DNA of 52,025 nt from Alphaproteobacteria bacterium (GTDB lineage Bacteria > Pseudomonadota > Alphaproteobacteria > Micropepsales > Micropepsaceae): NCBI GenBank assembly GCA_947474565.1, contig CANJIS010000017.1, positions 1-52,025 on the forward strand. Direction: 5' to 3'. The position numbers and the translations under genes are program-made. Of the stretch, positions 18,638-29,941 are shown one piece after another. A model generated the notes under the pieces. It saw nothing but the letters and a program-made list of their open reading frames with translations, was not told the origin of the DNA and ran no database searches. The stretch's first letter is position 1. Each line of letters starts with the position of its first letter.

Positions 18638-19623
18638 TAGATCACGATGTCCGTGTAAAGTTCTGCCAGGGCCGGTTCCGGGCTGGTGGTGGCGAAGTCG
18701 GCGGATTCAATCACGACCTGTTTGACCCGCGTGTCGATCTCCTTGAGATCGTTTTCGGTGGCGACACCGCGCTGGATCAGCTTCTGGCCGAAATGATCGA
18801 TGGGGTCGCGCTTCTCGCGCACTTCGGCGGCTTCTTCCTTGGGCCGGTACTTGGCAGGGTCGGACATGGAGTGGCCGCGATAGCGGTAGGTCTTCATTTC
18901 CAGAATGATCGGGCCCTTGCCGGAACGGGCGAAGCTGAGAGCTTCCTTGCCGGCCGCTTCCACCGCTTCGACGTCCATGCCGTCAACCTGGATGCCGGGG
19001 ATGTTGAAGGAGACGCCGCGCTTGGAGAAATCGGCCAAGGCGCTGTGGCGCGCCACCGAGGTGCCCATGGCGTACTGATTGTTCTCGATGATGTACACGA
19101 CCGGCAGCTTCCACAGCTCGGCCATGTTGAAGCTTTCATAGACCTGACCCTGGTTCGCGGCGCCGTCGCCGAAATAGGTCATGCAGACGCCGTCATTGCC
19201 GCGATATTTGTTGGCGAAGGCCAGGCCCGTGCCCAGCGGCACCTGCGCGCCGACAATGCCGTGGCCGCCATAGAATTTCTTGTCGGCAGAGAACATGTGC
19301 ATCGAGCCGCCCTTGCCGCGCGAATAGCCGCCTTCGCGTCCGGTCAGTTCGGCCATCACGCCGTTCGCGGACATGCCGCACGCCAGCATGTGGCCGTGGT
19401 CGCGATAGGCGGTGATCAGCTGGTCTTTCGGCGTGGCCGCGGCCTGCATGCCGACGATCACAGCTTCCTGGCCGATATAGAGATGGCAGAAACCGCCGAT
19501 CAGACCCATGCCGTAAAGCTGCCCGGCCCGTTCCTCGAAGCGGCGAATGAGGAGCATGTCCTCATACATTTTCTTGAGCGCTTCGGCGTTGGCGATGTTC
19601 GGGGCAGTTTTGGGTTCCGGCAT
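18637..19623 (-). CDS. pdhA: pyruvate dehydrogenase E1 alpha
   Basis: 328 residues from the ATG at 19623; an in-frame extension to 19689 is not conserved-looking and lacks a better ribosome site. The thiamine diphosphate-binding motif [19 protein letters not shown] with ENN, plus the phosphorylation-loop-type segment [13 protein letters not shown], are diagnostic for E1 alpha. It is the first gene of pdhA-pdhB-pdhC-lpdA. A TATAAT hexamer lies on the minus strand ~70 bp upstream. Confidence 0.96.
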   Translation of the reverse strand: MPEPKTAPNIANAEALKKMYEDMLLIRRFEERAGQLYGMGLIGGFCHLYIGQEAVIVGMQAAATPKDQLITAYRDHGHMLACGMSANGVMAELTGREGGYSRGKGGSMHMFSADKKFYGGHGIVGAQVPLGTGLAFANKYRGNDGVCMTYFGDGAANQGQVYESFNMAELWKLPVVYIIENNQYAMGTSVARHSALADFSKRGVSFNIPGIQVDGMDVEAVEAAGKEALSFARSGKGPIILEMKTYRYRGHSMSDPAKYRPKEEAAEVREKRDPIDHFGQKLIQRGVATENDLKEIDTRVKQVVIESADFATTSPEPALAELYTDIVI

Positions 19624-19692
19624 GGTTTTTTTGCGCTTCTGATGGGATGGCCGGTGGGCGTTTTGGCAGAGCGTAGAGGGAGTTGGCAAGCG

Positions 19693-19698
19693 ATTATA
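19693..19698 (-). promoter_or_regulatory. possible -10 element of the pdh operon
   Basis: Perfect TATAAT on the minus strand, about 70 bp before the pdhA start, in the 201-bp gap between ftsB and pdhA. No clear -35 TTGACA at 16-18 bases upstream, so the assignment is tentative. Confidence 0.3.
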
Positions 19699-19824
19699 AC
19701 TTTGTTGCGCTGCACCCTACGAACAGTGTTCGGAGGGCCATTTTCCCGTTCGCAATGTCCTGTCGAATGATCGGGGTGCGCGCGCAACATCAGTGCGTGC
19801 GCTGCCGCCTGAAAGGGAGCGGGA

Positions 19825-20142
19825 CTAGTTTGAAGAGCGGGGAATGGCGACCTGGTTCGGCGCGCCGTCCATCAACTGGCCACGCGCCAGCTCTTCGACC
19901 AGATCGGGATCGGCATGGCCCTCTTCCATCAACTGGATGCGATGGGAAAGCCGGTCACGCTCGCTGGCGACTTGCGCCAGCTGCGCCTGTTGGACGCCCA
20001 GGCGGGCCTGCACATCCTGAAGCTGGAAAACGCCGCGTTCGCCCCACACGGCATAGAAGCCGAAGTAGGAAACCACCGAAATCGTGAGCGCCGGAAGGAT
20101 CATGGCGCCAAAGAAACGGGTGACGGAACGCTTGATTCGCAT
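19825..20142 (-). CDS. ftsB: FtsB/DivIC-like cell division protein
   Basis: 105 residues. One N-terminal membrane span (ALTISVVSYFGFYAVWG, ~18-34) is followed by a coiled coil (QARLGVQQAQLAQVASERDRL broken over ~45-70), then the short conserved block DPDLVEELARGQL. This is the DivIC/FtsB septum-formation initiator layout; FtsB works with FtsL and FtsQ in the divisome. The position between eno and pdhA is the usual alphaproteobacterial place for this gene. A GT8-like gene separates it from eno here. Confidence 0.87.
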   Translation of the reverse strand: MRIKRSVTRFFGAMILPALTISVVSYFGFYAVWGERGVFQLQDVQARLGVQQAQLAQVASERDRLSHRIQLMEEGHADPDLVEELARGQLMDGAPNQVAIPRSSN

Positions 20143-20221
20143 GACCCCACCGAATCACACACTGATTCGCGGCGTCAAGAGGGATTCAGTTAAGGATTCC
20201 AGGAACTTCGAAGCCGGGGCG

Positions 20222-21169
20222 TTAAGGTTTGACCTTACTGGGCCGCGTGCACGCCTTATCCTGGATAAAGGTCGTGACGGCGCGGTAGTCGAGCGGCATG
20301 GGGCGCGCCTTGCCGTCCGGGAAGTGCGGGATGGGAAGCAGCGGGAAATGCTTGGCGTCACACAAATGGATCGCGCCCAGCACGCGGGCGGCATCACCCG
20401 GGAACGTGAACACATCCGATGACGGGTCATACCAGGGCAGTTCCAGATGACAGGTGAAGTTGGCTTCCTGGGGCTGAATGGAAACCGGGACCTGGCCCCG
20501 GCGAATGCCGACATTCAGGGCCAGCTGCTCGACGGTGGGATGATAATGGCGCGCCAGGGCCGGGGCATACAGCGACTGCCACACGGCCCATGACGGCGAC
20601 GCCGCCAGAAGCGCGAAACCGCCGTCATTGAGACAGGGCAGATCGCCGAAGGCGTCCGCCGCTTCCGCGCCGAAGCAGGATTGATAGCCCTGGCGCATAT
20701 TCGCCTTCACTTGGCTCTCCGATGTGGAAAAGACGCCTTTGCCGCCGTCATGGGGACGCGCCTCAGCCTTGAAGCCGCCGCCATAGCGTTCCTCGACAAT
20801 GGCGATGGCGCCATCTCGCGCGGCGTCGACAAGAGATTGGATGGGCGCCATCCGCTGCACCCACAGATCGCAGTCCAGCCACAAAATCATTTCGGCATCG
20901 CCGGCATATCTGGGCAGGAAGGGGCGCGCCGTCATCGCCCGATACCAGAGCGGCAAATCCATGTCGCCGCCCACGTCCCAACCGGGCGCGATGACTTTTT
21001 CCACGATGTTGGCCAGGGCCGCTGCGCTGGCGGGCGTCATGCCGACATCCAGAACCCGCACGCGCGGCAGCGTTCCACCGCAGGCCTTCTGCAGCGACAT
21101 CAGCAAATCCAGACACAGCGGAAAATACCGCTGATCACACGCTGTTATGACGACAACATTCCCGTCCAT
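20222..21169 (-). CDS. GT8-like glycosyltransferase, substrate unknown
   Basis: 315 residues. The N-terminal VVVITACDQRYFPLCLDLLMSL, the central DXD-type ILWLDCDLWVQ, and the later CLNDGGFALL are in the pattern of family-8-like, retaining nucleotide-sugar transferases. The ribosome site GGGGGGAAAG precedes the ATG at 21169. No signal peptide or membrane span is visible, so it acts in the cytoplasm. It sits between ftsB and eno on the same strand, which is an unusual insertion in a conserved pair. The acceptor could be an envelope polysaccharide; that is only a guess. Confidence 0.7.
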   Translation of the reverse strand: MDGNVVVITACDQRYFPLCLDLLMSLQKACGGTLPRVRVLDVGMTPASAAALANIVEKVIAPGWDVGGDMDLPLWYRAMTARPFLPRYAGDAEMILWLDCDLWVQRMAPIQSLVDAARDGAIAIVEERYGGGFKAEARPHDGGKGVFSTSESQVKANMRQGYQSCFGAEAADAFGDLPCLNDGGFALLAASPSWAVWQSLYAPALARHYHPTVEQLALNVGIRRGQVPVSIQPQEANFTCHLELPWYDPSSDVFTFPGDAARVLGAIHLCDAKHFPLLPIPHFPDGKARPMPLDYRAVTTFIQDKACTRPSKVKP

Positions 21170-21292
21170 GCTTTCCCCCCGGAAGACATGGCCCTGTATG
21201 TGGCCGCAGTCAGCCTATCACGGACATTCACGCCCGCTAGTGACGAATGATTGCCGGATGGAAAGTGATGGCCAAACTAAATTGACGAAACG

Positions 21293-22648
<1,356 letters not shown>

Positions 22649-22798
22649 TCAGATCCGCGATTTTGAGCATTTTTGGGGATGGCGATTTATTTATGCAAAC
22701 AGGACACTTACAGTCCCCCCAAATGGCCATAGCCGGCTTGGGGAAGTCTGAAATGATTCTGGTATTGAAAACACACGCCCGCCATGTTGGGGGCCGCG

Positions 22799-23611
22799 AT
22801 GAATGACGGCAAGAAAGTCAGCGAACAGGTCGCCAAAATCTACGAAGGCGAAGGCTGGGTTACCGAAGGCGGTTCGACGTCTGATGCCAAGCTATCGGAA
22901 GACCTGCGCGAAATCGCTGCCGATTATGTAAGCGCGTGCCGGCTGCGCGTCCTGAAGCACCTGCCAAAAACGGGCCACAGATTGCTCGATATGGCTTCTG
23001 GCCCCATCCAGTATCCCGAGTATCTGAAATATTCCGAAGGATATGACACGCGGGTTTGCGTTGACCTGTCGCAACGCGCGCTGGATGCCGCCAAGTCCAA
23101 GATCGGCGCGCATGGCGAATATCATGTCGGGGATTTTTTCGAACTTGCGATCGAACCGGTTGACGCGGCGGTCAGCCTCCACACGATCTACCACATCGAA
23201 AAAGATCGTCAGGAAGCAATCGTCAGAAAACTGATCGCTGTCACCAAGCCGGGCGGGACCATCGTCATCGTCTACAGCAACCAGGCCTATTTCGTGTCCG
23301 CCATTTTTTCCTGGCTGAAAGTTGTGGCGCGCGCACTGATCCCGCGCAGCGGCAAGAACCCGACGCTGGCGACGATCTATTTTCACCGCCACCCGCTGGC
23401 CTGGTGGCAGCGATTCAAGGATGCGGGATCGGTGCAGATCTATCCCTGGCGCACATTCCCCACACGCGACCAGCGGGCGTTCTTCCCCAATAACGGGCTG
23501 GGTAAGGCCATGTTATCGGCGCTTCTGAGGCTGGAAGACCGCTTCCCACGCTTTTTTACGGCAATCGGTTGCTATCCCATGATCGTGATACGGAAAAACC
23601 CGTCGCCGTAA
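22799..23611 (+). CDS. class I SAM-dependent methyltransferase
   Basis: 270 residues from the ATG at 22799; an ATG five codons earlier is also possible. The methyltransferase fold is visible with LLDMASGPIQYPEYL as motif I, VCVDLS as the acidic strand end, and VGDFFEL near the ribose pocket. The post-motif IVIVYSN and hydrophobic C-terminal half (FVSAIFSWLKVVARALI) suggest membrane association. The substrate is unknown; motif I (DMASGP) is loose compared with DxGxGxG. It is divergent from eno and precedes two MAPEG genes at a 75-bp distance. Confidence 0.72.
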   Translation: MNDGKKVSEQVAKIYEGEGWVTEGGSTSDAKLSEDLREIAADYVSACRLRVLKHLPKTGHRLLDMASGPIQYPEYLKYSEGYDTRVCVDLSQRALDAAKSKIGAHGEYHVGDFFELAIEPVDAAVSLHTIYHIEKDRQEAIVRKLIAVTKPGGTIVIVYSNQAYFVSAIFSWLKVVARALIPRSGKNPTLATIYFHRHPLAWWQRFKDAGSVQIYPWRTFPTRDQRAFFPNNGLGKAMLSALLRLEDRFPRFFTAIGCYPMIVIRKNPSP

Positions 23612-23686
23612 CGGCCGCCGGCTCCCTGCTTTTGCAACCAGTCTGGTGCATAAGGGTTATCCCAGGGATCCCTTGGGAATCCGCGA

Positions 23687-24094
23687 ATGCTTGCCACCCC
23701 TGCCATCATTCTGACCGCCGCCGTCACCTTGCTGGCGATCACCATCACCATCGCCTTCGCCATCCTGGTCAGCCGGGTGCGACGGCAGTTTCACATCGAT
23801 CCGCCCACCGTCACCGGCCCCGGCGAATTCGAACGCACGGTCCGCGTCCACGCCAATGTGGTGGAAAACATGGTGCTGTTCGTGCCGGCCCTGTGGCTGG
23901 CTACGTTTTACTTCCAGGGCTGGATTCCGCCCGTGATCGGTCTGGTCTGGTGCCTGGCTCGCATCGTCTATGGCATGGGCTACCGCTCGGAAGCGGCTCG
24001 CCGCCTGCCCGGATTTATCGTCAGCCAGCTGGCGCTGTTGGCGCTGGTAATCCTCGCCGCAATCGGTTTGGTCAATGCCTGGATGGTCGCATAA
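23687..24094 (+). CDS. MAPEG family membrane protein, copy 1
   Basis: 135 residues with four membrane segments: residues ~4-28, ~63-79, ~84-100 and ~112-133. MAPEG (membrane-associated eicosanoid/glutathione metabolism) features are RTVRVHANVVENMVLF and WCLARIVYGMGY. Eukaryotic relatives are glutathione transferases and leukotriene synthases; the bacterial role is uncertain. It is followed 72 bp later by a second member that shares the same motifs, so this is a tandem duplication with clear divergence. Confidence 0.85.
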   Translation: MLATPAIILTAAVTLLAITITIAFAILVSRVRRQFHIDPPTVTGPGEFERTVRVHANVVENMVLFVPALWLATFYFQGWIPPVIGLVWCLARIVYGMGYRSEAARRLPGFIVSQLALLALVILAAIGLVNAWMVA

Positions 24095-24166
24095 ATTTCG
24101 TTCTTCCGGACTATTCGGCGCGTCCAATAGGGCTCAGGATGGCGCCCTATTTGGAAGGGAAACATT

Positions 24167-24589
24167 ATGTTCGCCACACCTGCCACGGTCCTTAGCGCCT
24201 GCGCCACGCTGCTCGCAGTCCTGATCCTGTTCTACACCTTCGCCCAGGCTGGCCGGATGCGCGGCAAACACAAGATCATGGCGCCTGCCATCACCGGTCA
24301 TCCGGAATTCGAGCGCGCGCTGCGGGTGCAGATGAACACGGTCGAGCAGGTTGTGATCTTCCTGCCCCTGTTGTGGATCGCCACCACCTACTTCCGCATC
24401 TTCGGCTGGCTGCCGGCGACGCTGGGATTTGTCTGGTGCCTGGGCCGCATCATCTATGCGATGGGCTATATGGCGGCGGCGGAAAAGCGCGGCACGGGTT
24501 TTGTGATTTCCATGCTGGCCAATGTCGGGCTGCTGCTGCTGTCGCTTTACGGACTGCTGGCAACGTTTATTGCGGGCACTGTACTCTAA
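24167..24589 (+). CDS. MAPEG family membrane protein, copy 2
   Basis: 140 residues, a paralogue of the preceding gene. Shared pattern: MFATPATVLSACATLLAV at the N-terminus, RVQMNTVEQVVIFLPLLW in the second helix and WCLGRIIYAMGY in the third. The E-N-hydrophobic motif of glutathione-binding MAPEG enzymes is present as N-T-V-E. It probably forms homo- or hetero-trimers with copy 1. The 3' end converges with kdsA through a family B repeat. Confidence 0.85.
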   Translation: MFATPATVLSACATLLAVLILFYTFAQAGRMRGKHKIMAPAITGHPEFERALRVQMNTVEQVVIFLPLLWIATTYFRIFGWLPATLGFVWCLGRIIYAMGYMAAAEKRGTGFVISMLANVGLLLLSLYGLLATFIAGTVL

Positions 24590-24596
24590 CCCACCT

Positions 24597-24697
24597 TGTC
24601 ATGGCCGACCGGAGTGTCGGCCATCCAGGTGATCCATACTCTACTCTTGGACAGTAAGGCTGCGTCACCTGGATGGCCGCATTCGCGGGCCATGACA
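24597..24697. repeat. intergenic palindromic repeat, family B copy 2
   Basis: A 101-bp element with TGTCATGGCC at one end and GGGCCATGACA at the other, inner arms GGCCATCCAGGTGA and TCACCTGGATGGCC. It fills the convergent gap between the MAPEG and kdsA genes. The same arms occur at 3089-3188. Confidence 0.85.
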
Positions 24698-24699
24698 GA

Positions 24700-25548
24700 C
24701 TATGAACGCTTCACAACCGCGTCGATTTCCACCAGCTGCTCCAGTAGCGCCGGGAAATCCTTCAGCCGGACCATGTTGGGCCCGTCCGATGGCGCACGGT
24801 CGGGGTCCTGGTGCACTTCCATGAACACCGCCGCCACGCCCGCCGCCACCGCGGCGCGCGCCAGATACGGCACCATGGAACGGTCACCGCCGGAACGATC
24901 ACCCTGCCCGCCCGGCTGCTGCACCGAATGGGTGGCGTCGAACACCACCGGCGCGCCGAAGCTTGCCATGATCGGCAGGGCGCGCATGTCGCTGACCAGC
25001 GTATTGTAGCCGAACGACACGCCGCGCTCGGTCACCAGCACATTGGGATTGCCCGCACCGGTGATCTTGGAGATGACATTCTTCATGTCCCAGGGCGACA
25101 GGAACTGGCCCTTCTTCACATTCACAATGCGCCCCGTATGCGCGGCAGCGACCAGAAGATCGGTCTGGCGGCTGAGGAACGCCGGTATCTGCAGAATGTC
25201 CACCGCCTGGGCGACGGCGGCGCACTGATCACGCTCATGCACATCGGTCAGAATCGGCAGCCCGAAATTGGTACGGATATCGGAGAAGATGGGCAGCGCC
25301 CGCTCCAGCCCCAGACCGCGTTCGGAATTGGCGCTGGTGCGGTTGGCCTTGTCGAAGCTGGTCTTGTAGATCAGGCCAACGCCGAATTTCTCACAGGCCT
25401 CTTTCAGCGCCCCCGCCATGTCGAAGGCATGGGAGCGGCTTTCCAGCTGGCACGGCCCGGCAATGATGCTGAGCTTGTGCTGGTTGCCGATTTCAACATT
25501 GCCTGCTTTGACAAGCGTGTTGGCCTGGGTGGGAGCATGGACTGTCAT
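24700..25548 (-). CDS. kdsA: 3-deoxy-D-manno-octulosonate 8-phosphate synthase
   Basis: 282 residues, the usual length. It condenses phosphoenolpyruvate with arabinose 5-phosphate to start Kdo synthesis for lipopolysaccharide. Motifs: IIAGPCQLESR at the start of the barrel, SFDKANRTS, IFSDIRTNFGLPILTDVHE, VTERGVSFGYNTLV, FDATHSVQQPGG and VFMEVHQDPDRAPSDGPN. The GPCQLE and DATHSVQ segments identify the KdsA rather than the AroF/AroG family. It reads toward the MAPEG genes; pyrG lies a few genes away. Confidence 0.96.
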   Translation of the reverse strand: MTVHAPTQANTLVKAGNVEIGNQHKLSIIAGPCQLESRSHAFDMAGALKEACEKFGVGLIYKTSFDKANRTSANSERGLGLERALPIFSDIRTNFGLPILTDVHERDQCAAVAQAVDILQIPAFLSRQTDLLVAAAHTGRIVNVKKGQFLSPWDMKNVISKITGAGNPNVLVTERGVSFGYNTLVSDMRALPIMASFGAPVVFDATHSVQQPGGQGDRSGGDRSMVPYLARAAVAAGVAAVFMEVHQDPDRAPSDGPNMVRLKDFPALLEQLVEIDAVVKRS

Positions 25549-25672
25549 GACCCTGATTTACGCCTGTCGGGCGGCAAAATCAAAGTGGAGCGACCGCCCG
25601 GAAAAGTGTGGGTCGTTAGCGACAGCGTCGTGCGACGGTTTTCCGTAGGCGGCGCGACCAGCAATAAGCTGA

Positions 25673-26881
25673 CTAGAATATCGTGGCTACGATGGCGGCC
25701 GGGCCGGCGATCGGCGAGAGGGCGTCAATCGCATCCCAGAAGAACGAGCTCTTCACCCGCACCACATCGCCCGGAAAGACATGGGTAAGCTGGTTGAGGG
25801 CCATTTCTTCTTCGCGGGTGCTGCCTTCATGGCGGACATAGACGATGCCCTGGCTGGCCTTGTCGGTGAAACCGCCGCCCAGCGCCACCGCATCCAGCGC
25901 CGTCATGTTGCTCACATAAGGATAGGTGCCGGGACGGTTGACCGCGCCGATGACATAGAAGGGCCGATAGGCGGTGATCTCGACATTGACGCGGGGATTT
26001 TTCAGATAGCCCTGAGACATCGCGCCCGAGATCGCCAAGCCCAAAGCCGGCGCGGTTGAACCGCCGGCGCGGATGGTGCCGATCAACGGCAACCGCACCA
26101 TGCCCGAACCATCAACCTGATATTCGCCGGAGAGATCTTCTTCGCCGAAAACATTCACGCGCACCTTGTCGCCGGCGCCCAGAATGTAACCGGCATAGAT
26201 ATTCTCACCCTGCGTCGTGCCGTAGGGCGCGTTGGGCGCGGTGCCGCGCAACGGCACATAGCCATAGGGCGCAGCCGCCGCCACATTCTGCGCCATGTTT
26301 TGCGCAGGCCGCATCGCGGGCGCGGGACCATAGGCAGGCGGCGCACCATAAGCCTGTTGCGGAGCAAAAGCCGGCGCTGGCGCCACCGGCGCGGGCGCAT
26401 AGCCTTGCTGGCCATAAGGCTGTTGGCCGTAACCTTGTTGGCCGTAACCTTGTTGGCCGTAACCTGGGGCTTGCGGATAAGGCTGCGGATATTGTTGCTG
26501 CGGCTGCGCCTGGGCATAGGCTTGTTGTGCCGGATAAGCGGGCGGCGGCTGATACGGATTGGGCTGATAGGAATTCTGCTGAGGCGGGCGCTGTTGATAC
26601 GGGCTCTGTTGATACGCCTGAGCAGGCATCATCGGCGCCTGCTGCACCGGTGTGATGGCGGGACCCGCAGCGGGCGGAAACTGATCACCGGATTGCGGCG
26701 CCTGAGAGAAACTCTGCACCGGGTAATTGGATTGAATCTGCTGGGTCGCAGGCACGCCGGGAATGGGCGCCAGGCCATAGCCGTCCGTATTGGTGCTTTG
26801 GGCGTGCACGGGCGCAGACAGCATCGCGCATGCAAACGCGATGACGGCAGCCCTGGCAAAACTCGGAACACTCCGGCCCAT
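25673..26881 (-). CDS. Wza-like polysaccharide export protein with Gln-rich N-terminal domain
   Basis: 402 residues from the ATG at 26881. A signal peptide (cleavage after VHA, ~27) is followed by ~190 residues very rich in Gln, Pro, Tyr and Ala, including tandem QQGYG repeats. The C-terminal half is a Poly_export domain (YILGAGDKVRVNVFGEEDLSG, then VRLPLIGTIRAGG) and an SLBB-like part (FYVIGAVNRPGTYPYVSNM). Such proteins form outer-membrane secretin-like channels for capsule or exopolysaccharide. No lipobox cysteine is found, unlike Wza. No other export genes are next to it. A CtrA-type box lies upstream. Confidence 0.82.
   Translation of the reverse strand: MGRSVPSFARAAVIAFACAMLSAPVHAQSTNTDGYGLAPIPGVPATQQIQSNYPVQSFSQAPQSGDQFPPAAGPAITPVQQAPMMPAQAYQQSPYQQRPPQQNSYQPNPYQPPPAYPAQQAYAQAQPQQQYPQPYPQAPGYGQQGYGQQGYGQQPYGQQGYAPAPVAPAPAFAPQQAYGAPPAYGPAPAMRPAQNMAQNVAAAAPYGYVPLRGTAPNAPYGTTQGENIYAGYILGAGDKVRVNVFGEEDLSGEYQVDGSGMVRLPLIGTIRAGGSTAPALGLAISGAMSQGYLKNPRVNVEITAYRPFYVIGAVNRPGTYPYVSNMTALDAVALGGGFTDKASQGIVYVRHEGSTREEEMALNQLTHVFPGDVVRVKSSFFWDAIDALSPIAGPAAIVATIF
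26407..26466. repeat. 15-bp tandem repeat in the export protein gene
   Basis: Four units of 15 bp (26407-26421 degenerate, then three near-perfect GTTGGCCGTAACCTT units). The period of five codons encodes the GYGQQ repeat of the Gln-rich domain. Unit number is likely to vary between strains. Confidence 0.9.
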
Positions 26882-26937
26882 GGCGGCCACAATAGCCTGT
26901 AGCGCTTACTGAATTCCTACATCCTTCGGGATGCGAT

Positions 26938-26952
26938 TAAGGAACTCTTAAG
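26938..26952. promoter_or_regulatory. CtrA-type box (TTAA-N7-TTAA)
   Basis: TTAA at 26938-26941 and 26949-26952, exactly 7 bases apart. It lies in the divergent gap, 57 bp from the export protein start and 73 bp from the Gln-rich secreted protein start, so it may control either or both. Confidence 0.45.
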
Positions 26953-27024
26953 GACGCGGAACCCGCTTTTACTGGGAAAGATTCATCGGGCATGGGTGAT
27001 GCGAAAGCCGGGGTGCGTGCTTAT

Positions 27025-27294
27025 ATGAAGATCATGATCAAAAATGCGGCTATCGCCCTGCTTCTGCTGACAAGCGCCGCTTCGGCCCAAAGCGGCCTGA
27101 TCCTGCCGCCCAGCCCGGCCGAGCAGAACGCCCAGACCCAGGCGCAGCTCAATTATCAGCAGCTACAGACCCAGTTGAACAATCTGCAAACCCAGCAAGC
27201 GGTTCAGGAGACCCAGCTGCGTCAGCAGCAATTGTTCAATTCCCAAGCTACCATGTTCAATCAGCTTGCGGTGCCGCCGCCGCCCCGGCCATAA
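27025..27294 (+). CDS. small Gln-rich secreted protein
   Basis: 89 residues from the ATG at 27025. A Sec signal peptide with cleavage after ASA is followed by a Gln-dominated helical segment (QTQAQLNYQQLQTQLNNL..., heptad-like) and ends PPPPRP. The function is unknown. It could be a periplasmic coiled coil. It is divergent from the Wza-like gene whose N-terminal domain is also Gln-rich, and shares its putative CtrA box, so a related envelope or polysaccharide role is possible. Confidence 0.7.
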   Translation: MKIMIKNAAIALLLLTSAASAQSGLILPPSPAEQNAQTQAQLNYQQLQTQLNNLQTQQAVQETQLRQQQLFNSQATMFNQLAVPPPPRP

Positions 27295-27339
27295 CTCGAT
27301 CAATCAGTAGCGAGGGATTTTGTGGCGTGAGCATGCCTA

Positions 27340-27374
27340 GCTTTTCTTTGCGCGCAGAGCGCGCTTAGAAAAGC
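27340..27374. terminator. bidirectional terminator hairpin
   Basis: GCTTTTCT-TT-GCGCGC-AGA-GCGCGC-TT-AGAAAAGC: a stem of 8 plus 6 bp with a central T/T mismatch and a 3-base loop. It stands between convergent genes, 45 bp after one stop and 22 bp before the other. Confidence 0.75.
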
Positions 27375-27396
27375 CAAGCCAAATAACCGCGCTAGA

Positions 27397-27791
27397 CTAA
27401 CCGGCGATACCGAGGGCGGTGGCAATAGAACCGGTGGCGAAGCACACAACACTGAGCACCGCAGTCAGGATTGCAAAGCGCCGCACCTTTTTGGATATCG
27501 CCGGGATCGTGCCGCGGCCATGCTCGGTGGTGATCATCTGGGTGATATAGGCCAGGATGGTGGCGACCAGCGCCATGACAAGCCCCGTCAGGAAGAAGAT
27601 CAGCGGCCAGAACAGAATATGGGCCATGCCGGAGCCGTTGCGCTGATCATTGGCCCAGACCTGGCCCACGAATGTCAGGAGCGCGATCACCGCCGCGCCA
27701 TTGACCAGCACCAGGGTTCGAAGCGCCAGCACGGCGAATTCCACCGCAGCTTCGAACATGTGCTGGGGAAATTCTTCCGGCGGCTGGGCCA

Positions 27792-27792
<1 letters not shown>
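27397..27792 (-). CDS. small integral membrane protein, unknown
   Basis: 131 residues with three or four membrane helices: ~18-44, ~58-82 and ~104-129. The first 15 residues (MAQPPEEFPQHMFEA) are soluble. The start codon overlaps the pyrG stop as TGATG, so it is coupled to pyrG. I do not recognise a family. Its place between pyrG and the Gln-rich gene suggests a local accessory gene. Confidence 0.7.
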
Positions 27793-29426
<1,634 letters not shown>

Positions 29427-29511
29427 TCACCATGTCGAAAAGGCACTGGCGCCTCAAGCACAAAATGGAATTTATTTATCTGCCCACAACTCGCTGTAAG
29501 CACGAATGATT

Positions 29512-29847
29512 TTACTGAGGCTTCGGAACGCTGGGACCAATAGGCGCCGGTCCCGGCGTAGCGGGCTTGGGCGCCGCGCTGTTGGCTTCGGGCGCGGTGA
29601 GAATCGAGCCCTGATTGACGCCGCGCAGGGCCAGAAGGTTCAACGCCAGGCAGACCACGAAGAACAGCAGCGCCAGAATGGCAGTCGTGCGCGTCAGCGT
29701 GTCACCCGCGCCGCGCGGCGAGAACAGGCCACCCATGGTGGAGCCGCCGCCAATACCCAGCGCGCCGCCTTCGGAACGCTGCAGCAGGATAAAAATGACC
29801 ATCGCCACAGCGATAATCAGTTCGATGAAAACGAGCACGGTCTGCAT
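29512..29847 (-). CDS. secG: preprotein translocase subunit SecG
   Basis: 111 residues with two membrane helices: FIELIIAVAMVIFILLQR and a second after AGDTLTRTTAILALLFFVVC. The connecting loop EGGALGIGGGSTMGGLF and the Ala/Pro-rich tail are typical for alphaproteobacterial SecG, the accessory subunit of SecYEG. The order tpiA-secG-pyrG is conserved in this class, here with a receiver-domain gene inserted between tpiA and secG. Confidence 0.92.
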   Translation of the reverse strand: MQTVLVFIELIIAVAMVIFILLQRSEGGALGIGGGSTMGGLFSPRGAGDTLTRTTAILALLFFVVCLALNLLALRGVNQGSILTAPEANSAAPKPATPGPAPIGPSVPKPQ

Positions 29848-29941
29848 GGGATTCCCTTGAAGGGGGCGTCTTTAGAGCAAAGGCGCTCCAAAGGAAAGCC
29901 GGACCCGGGATTTGGGCAGGAACGTCCCTGATTTCAAGGGA

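Noticed and set aside
26407-26466. Possible CRISPR-like tandem array
   Set aside because: The period is 15 bp with no spacers and it encodes a GYGQQ repeat in a protein.
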